Below, piece after piece: positions 52,183 to 61,085 of a DNA stretch of 64,000 nt (position 1 is its first letter; each line of letters opens with the position of its first letter). A program made the position numbers and the translations under genes. The stretch is from the NCBI GenBank assembly GCA_910585655.1, contig CAJUFW010000001.1:1-64000 (forward strand). The letters run 5' to 3'. Source of the stretch: an uncultured Lachnospiraceae bacterium (GTDB lineage Bacteria > Bacillota_A > Clostridia > Lachnospirales > Lachnospiraceae). The notes beneath the pieces were generated by a model. It saw nothing but the letters and a program-made list of their open reading frames with translations, was not told the DNA's origin and searched no databases.

Positions 52183-53589
52183 ATGAGTAAGGTTTCTATC
52201 AAACTGGGGGTTGCCCCAACCAGACGAAGCATTTTCAGTGCGCCGGCGGCGATTGAATTTGCAAAAAAGACCTGTGATCGTTTAAGTGAGCTTGGCATTG
52301 ACTATGTAGATATCTATGATATCAACGAAGAAGGTCTGCTTTACAACGACACCGATATGGAAAAGATCGCAGAGAAGTTCCAGAGGGAAAAAGTAGACGG
52401 TATTTTTGTACCGCATTGCAACTTCGGTACAGAATATGAGGTAGCAAGATTGGCAAAGAAGCTGAATCTCCCGGTACTGCTCTGGGGACCTAGGGATGAG
52501 CGTCCGGATGAGAACGGTGTCCGTCTGCGTGACAGTCAGTGCGGTCTATTTGCTACCGGAAAGGTACTGCGCCGTTTCCAGGTGCCGTTTACTTATGTGA
52601 CGAACTGCCATCTGACCGATCCGGAATTTGAGCGCGGTGTCAGGGATTTCCTGGCTGTCTGCAACGTGGTCAAGGTATTCCGTCATACGAGAATCTTACA
52701 GATCGCGCCGCGCCCGTTTGACTTCTGGTCTACGATGTGCAACGAAGGCGAACTGTTAGAAAAGTTCAATATCCAGCTTTCTCCGATTCCGATGACCGAG
52801 CTGATACAGGCAGTCAAGGCGGCAAAAGAAGAGGGCGACGAGGTGGCAAAGACCATTCTTTATGCACGTACCAATATGAACATCAAAATCAAGGACGAGG
52901 AACTGGAAAATGTCGCGGCTATCAAAGTAGCAATGAAAAATCTGGCGGGCAAATACGGCTGCAACGCCATTGCAATCCAGTGCTGGAATGCTCTGCAGGA
53001 TGAGCTTGGTATCATGCCGTGCGCCGCTAACTCCTTCTTAAATGAAGAAGGAATTCCAACGGTCTGTGAAACCGATATCCACGGAGCCATTACCGCATTG
53101 ATCACGGAAGCTGCCGGGATGGGCGAGACACGCTCCTTCTTTGCAGACTGGACAGTACGCCATCCGGACAACGACAATGGCGAGTTGTTACAGCACTGCG
53201 GACCATGGCCACTTTCTGTTGCCAAAGAAAAACCGACTATCGGTTATCCTCTGGCATTTGATCATCCAGGCGCCGTAGAAGCAGAAGCCAAACACGGCGA
53301 TATCTCCTTAGTACGCTTTGACGGCGACAACGGCGAATATTCCCTGCTTCTTGGCAATGCCAAAGCGGTAGACGGTCCATACACCAAAGGAACCTATGTC
53401 TGGGTAGAGGTAGAAAATTGGAAACGTCTGGAAGCAAAGATTGTAGAAGGACCATACATCCATCACTGCGTCGGTATTCATAAAGATGTCGTTCCGGTAT
53501 TGTATGAGGCTTGTAAGTATCTGGGAATCACTCCGGATCTCTACGATCCGATTGAAGATCAGGTAAAGGCATATCTGCATGGAGAATAA
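52183..53589 (+). CDS. L-fucose/L-arabinose isomerase-family protein
   Basis: 468 residues. It has the fold pattern of the fucose/arabinose isomerase superfamily: an N-terminal Rossmann-like part (VAPTRRSIFSAPAAIEFAKKT; VDGIFVPHCNFGTEYEVARLA), a middle part (RILQIAPRPFDFWSTMCNEGELLEKF in part), AIQCWNALQDELGIMPCAANSFLNEEGIPTVCETDIHGAIT (in part; conserved Glu/Asp metal ligands), and a C-terminal beta domain with HHCVGIHKDVVPVLYEAC. It should interconvert an aldose and a ketose, with Mn or another divalent metal. The substrate is not given by the sequence; a pentose such as apiose is possible from context. A strong AGGAGG precedes ATG 52183. Confidence 0.82.
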   Translation: MSKVSIKLGVAPTRRSIFSAPAAIEFAKKTCDRLSELGIDYVDIYDINEEGLLYNDTDMEKIAEKFQREKVDGIFVPHCNFGTEYEVARLAKKLNLPVLLWGPRDERPDENGVRLRDSQCGLFATGKVLRRFQVPFTYVTNCHLTDPEFERGVRDFLAVCNVVKVFRHTRILQIAPRPFDFWSTMCNEGELLEKFNIQLSPIPMTELIQAVKAAKEEGDEVAKTILYARTNMNIKIKDEELENVAAIKVAMKNLAGKYGCNAIAIQCWNALQDELGIMPCAANSFLNEEGIPTVCETDIHGAITALITEAAGMGETRSFFADWTVRHPDNDNGELLQHCGPWPLSVAKEKPTIGYPLAFDHPGAVEAEAKHGDISLVRFDGDNGEYSLLLGNAKAVDGPYTKGTYVWVEVENWKRLEAKIVEGPYIHHCVGIHKDVVPVLYEACKYLGITPDLYDPIEDQVKAYLHGE

Positions 53590-53596
53590 AACAACA

Positions 53597-53668
53597 GCCG
53601 AATCCTGCTAAGGGAAGGTACCTTGGGAGGGAATAAAGCCGAGTAAACTCGGCTCGGCGGAACTTAAA
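53597..53668 (+). repeat. Degenerate, internally deleted nested-stem element
   Basis: GCCGA (53597-53601) and TCGGC (53654-53658) would be the outer stem, followed by GGAACTTAAA (53659-53668). Inside are AATCCTGCTA and GTACCTTGGGAG, matching the 3' half of the full copy downstream, and a separate hairpin GCCGAG-TAAA-CTCGGC. The apex and 5' inner strand are missing. Confidence 0.6.
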
Positions 53669-53670
53669 CA

Positions 53671-53776
53671 GCCGAATTCCGTACAAGGTACAGCAGGATT
53701 TACAGACGCAAGTTTTAGGCGGCTGGAAATCCTGCTAGGTGGAAGTACCTTGGGAGTAATTCGGCGGAACTTAAAA
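53671..53776 (+). repeat. Nested-stem structured element, copy 3 (leader of the transketolase gene)
   Basis: Outer: GCCGAATT (53671-53678) with AATTCGGC (53758-53765). Middle: CAAGGTAC (53684-53691) with GTACCTTG (53745-53752). Inner: AGCAGGATTT (53692-53701) with AAATCCTGCT (53727-53736), then CAG-A-CGC (53703-53709) with GCG-G-CTG (53719-53725) around AAGTTTTAG. Tail GGAACTTAAAA 53766-53776, directly before AGGAG. Stem sequences differ from copies 1 and 2, but pairing, apex and tail are kept. Confidence 0.75.
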
Positions 53777-53791
53777 TAGGAGAATAAGAGT

Positions 53792-54619
53792 ATGGGAGAA
53801 TTAGCGGCAAAGTCTTTTGCGTACCGCCAGACGATTTTAGACATTGTCTACCGGGCGAAGGCAGGGCATATCGGCGGCGATTTCAGTGTCATTGATGTCC
53901 TCAACGTTTTATACAACAAGCATATGAACATTACGCCGGAAAATTTCGGCGAGGTGGACAGAGATCATTTTATTATGAGTAAAGGGCATTCGGTAGAAGC
54001 TCTTTACAGTGTGTTAGCAGACAAGGGATTTTTCCCGGAGGAGGATTTAAAGACGGTTTCTACGTACAATTCCAAATACATCGGTCATCCGAATAATAAA
54101 ATCGGTGGAATTGAGATGAATTCCGGTTCCTTAGGTCATGGGCTTCCGGTAGCGGTGGGAATGGCATTAGCCGGAAAGATGGATGGCAGAGATTATCACG
54201 TCTATGTCGTGATGGGCGACGGCGAGTTGGCAGAAGGTTCTGTCTGGGAAGGCGCGATGTGCGGCGGTCATTATAAGTTAGACAACCTGATCGCGGTTGT
54301 AGACCGGAATCGTTTACAGATTTCCGGAACGACCGAAGAAGTGATGACGCAGGACAGTCAGGACGAGCGTTGGAGTTCCTTTGGCTGGAATGTGATTCAT
54401 GCAGTTGGAAATGATGTCGATTCTCTGGATGACGCCTTTACAAAAGCAAAAGCTTATAAAGGAAAACCAACTGTGATTATTTCAGACAGCATCAAAGGCT
54501 GCGGCGTTTCCTTTATGGAAGGACAAAAGGCATGGCATCACCAGGTGCCGAACGACGAGCAGTATAAGCAGGCAATGGAAGAACTAAAGCAAAAGGAAGA
54601 GGAGGCGAAAAAGGCATGA
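53792..54619 (+). CDS. Transketolase, N-terminal (thiamine-diphosphate) subunit
   Basis: 275 residues, equal to the first third of a full transketolase. It has AKAGHIGGDFSVIDVLNVLY, FIMSKGHSVEALYSVLA, GSLGHGLPVAVGMALA, the thiamine-diphosphate motif GDGELAEGSVWEGAM (GDG near 146, with AVVDRN as its end) and the late KGCGVSFMEG. Split transketolases of this kind serve pentose catabolism and, in one known route, apulose-4-phosphate cleavage (AptA/AptB). AGGAG precedes ATG 53792. It overlaps the next gene by 4 bases (ATGA). Confidence 0.92.
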   Translation: MGELAAKSFAYRQTILDIVYRAKAGHIGGDFSVIDVLNVLYNKHMNITPENFGEVDRDHFIMSKGHSVEALYSVLADKGFFPEEDLKTVSTYNSKYIGHPNNKIGGIEMNSGSLGHGLPVAVGMALAGKMDGRDYHVYVVMGDGELAEGSVWEGAMCGGHYKLDNLIAVVDRNRLQISGTTEEVMTQDSQDERWSSFGWNVIHAVGNDVDSLDDAFTKAKAYKGKPTVIISDSIKGCGVSFMEGQKAWHHQVPNDEQYKQAMEELKQKEEEAKKA

Positions 54620-55551
54620 ATAAGATACCGAATAGACAGGTGATTTGTGAATGTCTGATGGAGGCGGCGAAAACCGATCAGGATGTAGTCGTACTGTGCA
54701 GCGACTCCAGAGGATCCGCTTCCTTGGCAGCTTTTGCAGAGGCTTATCCAAAGCAGTTTATAGAAGTAGGAATTGCGGAACAAAGTCTGGTTTCGACTGC
54801 GGCGGGTTTGGCCAGATGTGGGAAAAAAGCCTATGCCGCTTCTCCGGCGTGCTTTTTATCGACCAGAAGCATGGAGCAGGCAAAAGTAGACGTGGCGTAT
54901 TCTCATACGAACGTAAAACTGATTGGTATTAGCGGCGGTATCAGTTACGGCGCGCTTGGTATGACGCATCATTCCGCTCAGGATATCGCAGCGCTGGCAA
55001 GCGTACCAGGAATGAGAGTATATCTGCCAAGCGACCGTTTTCAGACTGAAAAGCTGATGGCGGCTCTTTTGGCAGACAATGAGCCGGCTTATATCCGGGT
55101 AGGACGGAATCCGGTAGAGGACGTCTACAGCGAAGGATATTGCCCGTTTGAAATGAATAAGGCTGTTACCGTCCGCGAGGGAAGCGATTTGACGATCATC
55201 GCCTGCGGTGAAATGGTGGGAGCAGCGGTCAAGGCTGCCGATACGTTAGGCGGACAAGGCATTTCCTGCCGTGTGCTGGATATGTATTGCGTCAAGCCGA
55301 TCGATCGGGAAGCGGTTGTACGGGCAGCAAGAGAAACCGGTCATATCATCACGATTGAGGAGCATTCTCTGCTTGGCGGCATGGGATCGATGGTCAGTCA
55401 GATTGTAGGAGCAGAGGAGCCATGCCCGGTGATTGGTCTGGCACTTCCGGATGAACCGGCGATTGCGGGCAAGTCTCAGGAAGTATTTGATTATTATGGT
55501 TTGAATGCAGAAAACCTCGTCAAAGAAGCCAATAAGCTGCTGGTACGCTAA
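54616..55551 (+). CDS. Transketolase, C-terminal subunit
   Basis: 311 residues, supplying the pyrimidine-binding and C-terminal domains of the split transketolase. Features are VVLCSDSRGSASLAAFAEAYP, the conserved catalytic Glu in FIEVGIAEQSLVSTAAGLA (about 54-72), MTHHSAQDIAALASVPGMRVYLPSD (in part), and a C-terminal domain with RVLDMYCVKPIDREAV. Translationally coupled to the N-terminal subunit. The FGGY kinase gene follows after 141 bases. Confidence 0.92.
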   Translation: MNKIPNRQVICECLMEAAKTDQDVVVLCSDSRGSASLAAFAEAYPKQFIEVGIAEQSLVSTAAGLARCGKKAYAASPACFLSTRSMEQAKVDVAYSHTNVKLIGISGGISYGALGMTHHSAQDIAALASVPGMRVYLPSDRFQTEKLMAALLADNEPAYIRVGRNPVEDVYSEGYCPFEMNKAVTVREGSDLTIIACGEMVGAAVKAADTLGGQGISCRVLDMYCVKPIDREAVVRAARETGHIITIEEHSLLGGMGSMVSQIVGAEEPCPVIGLALPDEPAIAGKSQEVFDYYGLNAENLVKEANKLLVR

Positions 55552-55692
55552 TCGCCAACCGCCGAATCACCTTCTGAAACAACACGACTAGCCAGATAGG
55601 AGACCGTTTGGCAAATTTATCACAGAAAAGCCGCAAAGCAGCAAAACAGCCCTTTTGATCTTGTTGTTTTGCGGTTTGGAATAGAGGGAAAT

Positions 55693-57201
55693 ATGAGCGA
55701 AAAAAACTATATACTGGCGGTGGATCAAAGTACTTCCGGCACTAAGGCGCTGCTGTTTGATCGAACGGGTGCCTTGGTAGCAAGGAAAGATTTGCCGCAT
55801 CGGCAGATTATCAATGAAATCGGCTGGGTAGAGCATGATCCAATGGAGATTTACCGCAATACGATCCAGGTATTGCAGGATGTGGTTACGGAAAGCGGTG
55901 TGCCGAAAGAAGAGATCGCGGGGCTTGGGATCAGCAACCAGCGGGAAACGGCTATGGTATGGAATCGGGAAACCGGGCTGCCGGTTTACAATGCCGTTGT
56001 CTGGCAGTGCGCCAGAGGCGCCGCGCTTTGTGAGCGGCTGGAGCAGGAGGGGCATGCGGCTGTGGTAAAGGCAGCAACTGGCTTGAATTTATCTCCTTAT
56101 TTTTCAGCCGCCAAGCTTGCCTGGGTATTTCATTGGCTAAAGGAACAAAATCAGGCAGGGGACGCCAAAGAGTCCTTAGAAAAAACGCTTTGCGCCGGGA
56201 CGATGGATAGCTGGCTGGTGTATAAGCTGACGAAGGGCGAGCGGTTCCAGACCGATTATTCCAATGCTTCCAGAACACAGTTATTTAATATTCATACGTT
56301 ATCCTGGGATGAGGAATTGTGCTGTTTGTTTGGGGTTCCAATGGAAAGTCTGGCTACGGTAACGGATTCTAACGGAGATTATGGCAGTACGGACTTAGAG
56401 GGCTTTTTCCAGGAACCTATCCCGATTCGCGGGGTGTTCGGTGATTCGCATGGGGCGCTTTACGGGCAGGGTTGTCATAAAGTCGGTATGATTAAGACGA
56501 CCTATGGCACCGGTTCTTCTGTTATGATGAACATTGGTGAAAAGCCGATTGTCAGCGAACATGGGGCTGTAACCTCCTTAGCCTATGGTCTTTCCGGAAA
56601 GGTGTTCTATGTGCTGGAGGGGAATATCAATTATACAGGCGCGACGATCAAATGGCTGGCAGAGGAGGTCGGTTTGATCGGCAGCTCAAAGGAATCCGAG
56701 GAATGGGCAAAAAAGGCGAATCCGGAGGATCATACGTATTTGGTGCCTGCCTTTACCGGATTAGGCGCGCCGTATTTTGACAGCCAGGCAGAAGGAGTTA
56801 TCTGCGGGATGACGAGAATGACCGGAAAGGCTGAACTGGTACGGGCGGCTGTGGATTCGATAGCCTACCAGATCACCGATATTTTAAAGGTGATGGAGGA
56901 GGACAGTGGGATTTTGGTGCAGGAGCTGCGGGTAGACGGAGGACCGACCGGCAATCAGTATCTGATGCAGTTCCAAAGCGATATTGCCGGAATTCCGGTT
57001 CGTGTGCCGCAAATGGAAGAACTGTCCGGGATTGGGGCGGCGTATGCGGCTGGAATCGCCTTAGGGCTTTATGAAGAAAGCGTATTTGAACGGGACGCTA
57101 GGGCTTATTATGAGCCTAAGCTTTCTGCCGGAACCGTAGAGAAAAAAAGGGACGGATGGAAACGGGCGGTAGCCGCGGCAAGAGGAAGCGGAAGTAAATG
57201 A
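55693..57201 (+). CDS. FGGY-family carbohydrate kinase (glycerol-kinase-like)
   Basis: 502 residues. It has the FGGY layout: YILAVDQSTSGTKALLFDRTG at the N-terminus (ATP phosphate loop), GISNQRETAMVWNRETGLPVYNAVVWQCARGA (in part), DSWLVYKLTKGERFQTDYSNASRTQLFNI (in part), TTYGTGSSVMMNIG (about 275) and a C-terminal [18 protein letters not shown] with GIGAAYAAGIALGLY. It is close to GlpK but has STSGT instead of GTTSS and lies in a sugar locus, so it more likely phosphorylates the ketose made by the upstream isomerase (xylulose, apulose or similar). ATG 55693 has GAGGGAAAT upstream; the frame is open from 55669. ATGA overlap with the next regulator gene. Confidence 0.87.
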   Translation: MSEKNYILAVDQSTSGTKALLFDRTGALVARKDLPHRQIINEIGWVEHDPMEIYRNTIQVLQDVVTESGVPKEEIAGLGISNQRETAMVWNRETGLPVYNAVVWQCARGAALCERLEQEGHAAVVKAATGLNLSPYFSAAKLAWVFHWLKEQNQAGDAKESLEKTLCAGTMDSWLVYKLTKGERFQTDYSNASRTQLFNIHTLSWDEELCCLFGVPMESLATVTDSNGDYGSTDLEGFFQEPIPIRGVFGDSHGALYGQGCHKVGMIKTTYGTGSSVMMNIGEKPIVSEHGAVTSLAYGLSGKVFYVLEGNINYTGATIKWLAEEVGLIGSSKESEEWAKKANPEDHTYLVPAFTGLGAPYFDSQAEGVICGMTRMTGKAELVRAAVDSIAYQITDILKVMEEDSGILVQELRVDGGPTGNQYLMQFQSDIAGIPVRVPQMEELSGIGAAYAAGIALGLYEESVFERDARAYYEPKLSAGTVEKKRDGWKRAVAAARGSGSK

Positions 57202-59357
57202 AAAAATGGTTGCTTTCTTATATCTGCGTACTGATAGTTCCGTTTGTATTTGGCTGTATGCTGTATGGGTATTCACAAGCTTCCGTTCAGTCGGAAGTGG
57301 ATGCGATCCAGGAAATGAATCTTCGGAATATGCAGACCGTGGTAGAAAATGCCATAGAGGATGCCAGAAATATCAGTGAGGCACTGCTTTGTGATGAAAA
57401 GGTAGCGTTATTGATGAACCTGCCGGAAGGCGCTGGTTATAGTGAGGCAGTCTTGATTCAGGAAATAACCGGAATGATTCGGCATTATCAGACAGCAAAT
57501 CATCTGTTTTCTTCCATTACGATTAATATGTCAGAACAGGAATATTTGCTTTCGGAATCGGCATGTTACCGTTACAGCTGGGTAGAGCCGGTGGCAGAGT
57601 CTTTTTTGGGCATGGAGTACGATCAGTTTGAACGTCTGATGGAAGAGGAAAATTATAACCATTTTTTCTTAAACCGGATAGGGGAAGACTATGAGGGAAT
57701 CTATGTTCATTCCTCCTGGCGTTATCAGGAAAAAAAGGCTCCTGTTGTGATTCTGATTCGTTATGATATGGGCTTATTAGGAGAAATGTTAGTGTCCGGG
57801 GAATATCTGACCTGTCTTTACGACGCCAAGCAGGACTGTTATTTTTCTGCCGGAGAGTGGCAACAACCGCCGGAGGAGCTGGTAGAACAGGTTTTGGCAG
57901 GAAAGAATCGGGACTACTTTCTTTTACAGCAGGAGCTACCGGACAGCGGAATTTGGGTCATGAACCTTGTGGAAAAAAGCCAGTACCTTTCTCCGATTAA
58001 GCAAATGCAGTATATCTTATTTATCTATGTGTTGATTTGTCTGCTGGCAGGAGGAGCGATAGCGTGGTATATGGCTAGAAAAAGCTATTCTCCGGTACGA
58101 GAACTGGCGGATCTGGCAAAGCAGATGGAGCAGCGATTTTACGGCAGTGAAGAACACAGAGACGAGTTCAGCCTGATCAAAGCTTCTTTAGAGCGGCTTT
58201 CCAAGGATTACGCAGAGCAAAGAAGCATCGCTAGCGAGCGCAACAGCATTGCCAGCGAACACAGAAGTTTAACCCGAAAAAGCGAACAGTATGCCAGAGA
58301 AACGCTGCTGGCACGGTTTTTACAGGAGAGAAGCTTTGGCAGGCAGGAGGTATTCCAGGCTTATGAATTGCTTCATGATCTGTTTGGAGAAGACGATGTT
58401 TTGCTGTTGGCTTATGAAGCAGAGGAGCAGGAAGAGACAGAAGAAGCAGGGACGACGTCTGCCAGACTGCACCTAAAGACAGGAAAGCCAGGGCAGAGCC
58501 TGGCAGATCGGCTGGAACTTCCGTTCTTTGTCTTAAAGAACATTACCGAGGAACTGACCGCTGGAGAGTATCCTTCCTTTTGTCTGGAATGTGAGGGATT
58601 CTTACTTTGCTTGTTTGGAGTTCCAAAAGAGTCAGGGGCAGAAGCGCTTTCTAAGCTTCGCGAGGTTGCCGAACGGGTTTGCGTCTATGCCAGAGAATAT
58701 TTTCACTATTCGATTGTGGCAGATATCAGCGCCCTTCACCAAAATGGAAAGGAGACTGTTTTGGCTTATCAGGAAGTACGGGAGTTGATTCGCTTTCGGG
58801 ATATGATTGGCAGTCCGCTTCCTGTGATTGTCTATGAAGAATTTAGACAGGATAACAGCGAAGAAGGAGCGAAACATTACCGCCAGATTCGCAGGCTTCA
58901 ACAACTGATTGACCGGCAGCAGTATAAAGAAGCGGCAAAGGTTCTGGAATTGCTTTACCAGGAGCCGGAGGAGGCGACGCTGCCAAAACAAGCCGGAGAG
59001 GAAGATGACCATATCGAACCAGAGGAAAAAATGCGGGAAGTAGCCGCTTATATCGACAGCCACTATGCGGATAAAAACCTGACGGTCGGATTTTTGGCAG
59101 ATATGCTGGGCTTTGGGCTCTCCAATTTGTCACAGATGTTCAAACGTTACCGGAATTGCGGGCTTTTGGATTATATCAATCAGGTGAGGCTTGAACAGGC
59201 CAAACTCCTGCTTTTAGAGGGAAAAACGGTAAAGGAAGCTGCGGATTTGGTCGGTTTTTATACGACCAGACCACTGACGAACCTGTTTAACCAGTTTGAA
59301 GGAACGACACCGATGAAATGGAAGAACCAAAAGCAGCAGGAAACCAAAACACAGTAG
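57198..59357 (+). CDS. Membrane-anchored AraC-family regulator
   Basis: 719 residues. It has an N-terminal membrane helix (about 4-24; LLSYICVLIVPFVFGCMLYGY), an extracytoplasmic sensing part (about 30-270), a second helix (about 274-294; YILFIYVLICLLAGGAIAWY), a cytoplasmic coiled linker with RSIASERNSIASEHRSLTRK, and a C-terminal AraC DNA-binding domain (about 615-712; LTVGFLADMLGFGLSNLSQMFKRY, TVKEAADLVGFYTTRPLTNLFNQFEG in part). One-piece transmembrane AraC regulators of this type control extracellular sugar use in gut Firmicutes. The start overlaps the kinase stop by 4 bases, and the lipoprotein gene follows after 14 bases, so it probably senses the same substrate. Confidence 0.9.
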   Translation: MKKWLLSYICVLIVPFVFGCMLYGYSQASVQSEVDAIQEMNLRNMQTVVENAIEDARNISEALLCDEKVALLMNLPEGAGYSEAVLIQEITGMIRHYQTANHLFSSITINMSEQEYLLSESACYRYSWVEPVAESFLGMEYDQFERLMEEENYNHFFLNRIGEDYEGIYVHSSWRYQEKKAPVVILIRYDMGLLGEMLVSGEYLTCLYDAKQDCYFSAGEWQQPPEELVEQVLAGKNRDYFLLQQELPDSGIWVMNLVEKSQYLSPIKQMQYILFIYVLICLLAGGAIAWYMARKSYSPVRELADLAKQMEQRFYGSEEHRDEFSLIKASLERLSKDYAEQRSIASERNSIASEHRSLTRKSEQYARETLLARFLQERSFGRQEVFQAYELLHDLFGEDDVLLLAYEAEEQEETEEAGTTSARLHLKTGKPGQSLADRLELPFFVLKNITEELTAGEYPSFCLECEGFLLCLFGVPKESGAEALSKLREVAERVCVYAREYFHYSIVADISALHQNGKETVLAYQEVRELIRFRDMIGSPLPVIVYEEFRQDNSEEGAKHYRQIRRLQQLIDRQQYKEAAKVLELLYQEPEEATLPKQAGEEDDHIEPEEKMREVAAYIDSHYADKNLTVGFLADMLGFGLSNLSQMFKRYRNCGLLDYINQVRLEQAKLLLLEGKTVKEAADLVGFYTTRPLTNLFNQFEGTTPMKWKNQKQQETKTQ

Positions 59358-59371
59358 GGAAGGCGGGGCAT

Positions 59372-60922
59372 ATGAAAAAAGAGAGAAAAAAGTTTTTACT
59401 TGCAGCTTTGGCTGTTTCCGCATTGCTGTGTTGTCTGCCGTTTTGCGCCGCCTGCTCCGGTAAACAGGAACAAGAGCAAGATCACCTGGAAGAAGAGACG
59501 CTGACTGTTTGGACGATGACCGGAAACGGCAACGATTTGAATACATTGCCCGGAGTGTTAGAAATGGAACGGCGGACAGGAATTAAGGTGCAGTATCAAT
59601 CCATAGATTCTGCCGAAGCAGCAACAAAGTTTTCTTTGCTGCTTGCAAAAGGAGAACTTCCGGATATCGTTTATTTATCTTTGACCGGAGGGTATCCGGG
59701 CGGAATGGAGCAGGCGATAGAAGACGGGATTTTTTTAGATCCGACAGAGCTAATCGCTGGCTATATGCCACATTACCGGGAAATGTTGGAAAATAATGAA
59801 GAAATCCGCAAAGGAATTCAGACGGACAGTGGAAAACAGCTCCTTTATTCCATCAGTGGGGACGACAACGGTCCGGCGGCAGAAGGAGAATGGCTGGGAT
59901 TGTTTTTACGCGGCGATTGGCTGGAAAAAGTAGAGCTGGCGCTGCCGGAAACGTTGGACGACTGGCATACAGTGCTTACCTGTTTTCGGGATTTCTGTGG
60001 GGCGGAATCTCCGTTGCTGTTAAAAAAGAACGGGACGTTTACCGGAGGCGCGTTTGTGACCGCATTTGGGATTCAGCCGGGCTTTTATTTAGAGGGAGAT
60101 ACGGTAAAATATGGTCCCTCCGAGCCGGGCTACCGGGATTATTTGGAACTGATGGCAGACTGGTACCAAGAAGGGCTGATCGACGCTAATTTTATGACGA
60201 ATGGTTTTGGTCTTTCTGCGCCTGCCGAGCTACTGCTCAACGGAGTGATCGGAGCAGGAGAAATTTCCTGGACGTATACCGAAGACTATTTTGACGGGGT
60301 GTATCTGACTGCAGTAAAAAATCCGGTACAGACAATAGGAGATATTCCTTATGGTGAAAAATTAGAGGACGGTATTGTCAATAGTCTGATTGGAATTTCG
60401 GCTACCTGCAAAAAGCCGGAGCTTGCCGCAACATGGCTGGATTACCAATATTCCAGAGAAGGGATGGAATTGAATTTTTATGGAATCGAGGGAGAAAGCT
60501 TTGAACGGCTTTCTGACGGCAGTTATGCGTTGACAAACGCTATTTTAGAAGCTCCGGAAGGAGCAGAGGAGGCTTTGAAGCGTTATGCCAGAGGAAACGG
60601 GATTGGCTGGTATAACTGGAAGGTGTTGGAAAAGTTCAGCTTACATCGCGAACATGTTGCTTCCAGTAAGCAAATCTGGTCGGAACAGGATTACTCCCGT
60701 TGTCTGCCTCATACCATCGACTTTGAAGGGTCGTCTGACGATACATCTTATCGGATTGTAAATGCGCTTTCTGCTTTGGTGACAGAAAAAACAGTCGCTT
60801 ATATTACCGGGCGAGAGGGATTTGAGACCTATGACAGCTTTCAGCGGCTTCTGCGTGAATATGGATTGGAACAGGCTATCCGCTGGTATCAGGAACAATA
60901 CGACCGTTACCAAAGTCGTTAG
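59372..60922 (+). CDS. Extracellular solute-binding lipoprotein (family 1), copy upstream
   Basis: 516 residues. The lipoprotein signal is FLLAALAVSALLCCLPFCAACSGK, with the lipid-modified Cys most likely in CAAC. The mature part is a two-lobed binding protein: ETLTVWTMTGNGNDLNTLPG, IKVQYQSIDSAEAATKFSLLLAKGELPDIVYL (in part), YMPHYREMLENNEEI, DDWHTVLTCFRDFCGAESPLL, YGPSEPGYRDYLELMADWYQEGLIDANFM (in part). It closely matches the protein at 61086. It should capture oligosaccharides for an ABC importer, but no permease or ATPase gene is in the window. ATG 59372 has GGAAGGCGGGG upstream. Confidence 0.88.
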   Translation: MKKERKKFLLAALAVSALLCCLPFCAACSGKQEQEQDHLEEETLTVWTMTGNGNDLNTLPGVLEMERRTGIKVQYQSIDSAEAATKFSLLLAKGELPDIVYLSLTGGYPGGMEQAIEDGIFLDPTELIAGYMPHYREMLENNEEIRKGIQTDSGKQLLYSISGDDNGPAAEGEWLGLFLRGDWLEKVELALPETLDDWHTVLTCFRDFCGAESPLLLKKNGTFTGGAFVTAFGIQPGFYLEGDTVKYGPSEPGYRDYLELMADWYQEGLIDANFMTNGFGLSAPAELLLNGVIGAGEISWTYTEDYFDGVYLTAVKNPVQTIGDIPYGEKLEDGIVNSLIGISATCKKPELAATWLDYQYSREGMELNFYGIEGESFERLSDGSYALTNAILEAPEGAEEALKRYARGNGIGWYNWKVLEKFSLHREHVASSKQIWSEQDYSRCLPHTIDFEGSSDDTSYRIVNALSALVTEKTVAYITGREGFETYDSFQRLLREYGLEQAIRWYQEQYDRYQSR

Positions 60923-61085
60923 CTAAATGTTTATATAAAAATTCAAATAAAATTTGGTACTATTTTTTTATAAAAAGTGAAATATAGGCTGTTTTCAAAG
61001 AAAAGATTCTATGTTAGAATGGGCAATGTAAAGAAAGCACACAAGTGTTTTCCTTAAAAATTAAATTAAGAGGAGGATGCGACGA
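60923..61085 (+). promoter_or_regulatory. AT-rich promoter/operator region before the lipoprotein gene at 61086
   Basis: TTTATATAAAAATT (60930-60943) is identical to 48658-48671 downstream of the talC promoter. The sequence is strongly AT-rich, and TTTTCAAAG with TTAGAAT near 60993-61020 could be promoter boxes, but the spacing is not clear. No terminator is seen after the preceding gene. AGGAGG is at 61071-61076. Confidence 0.4.
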
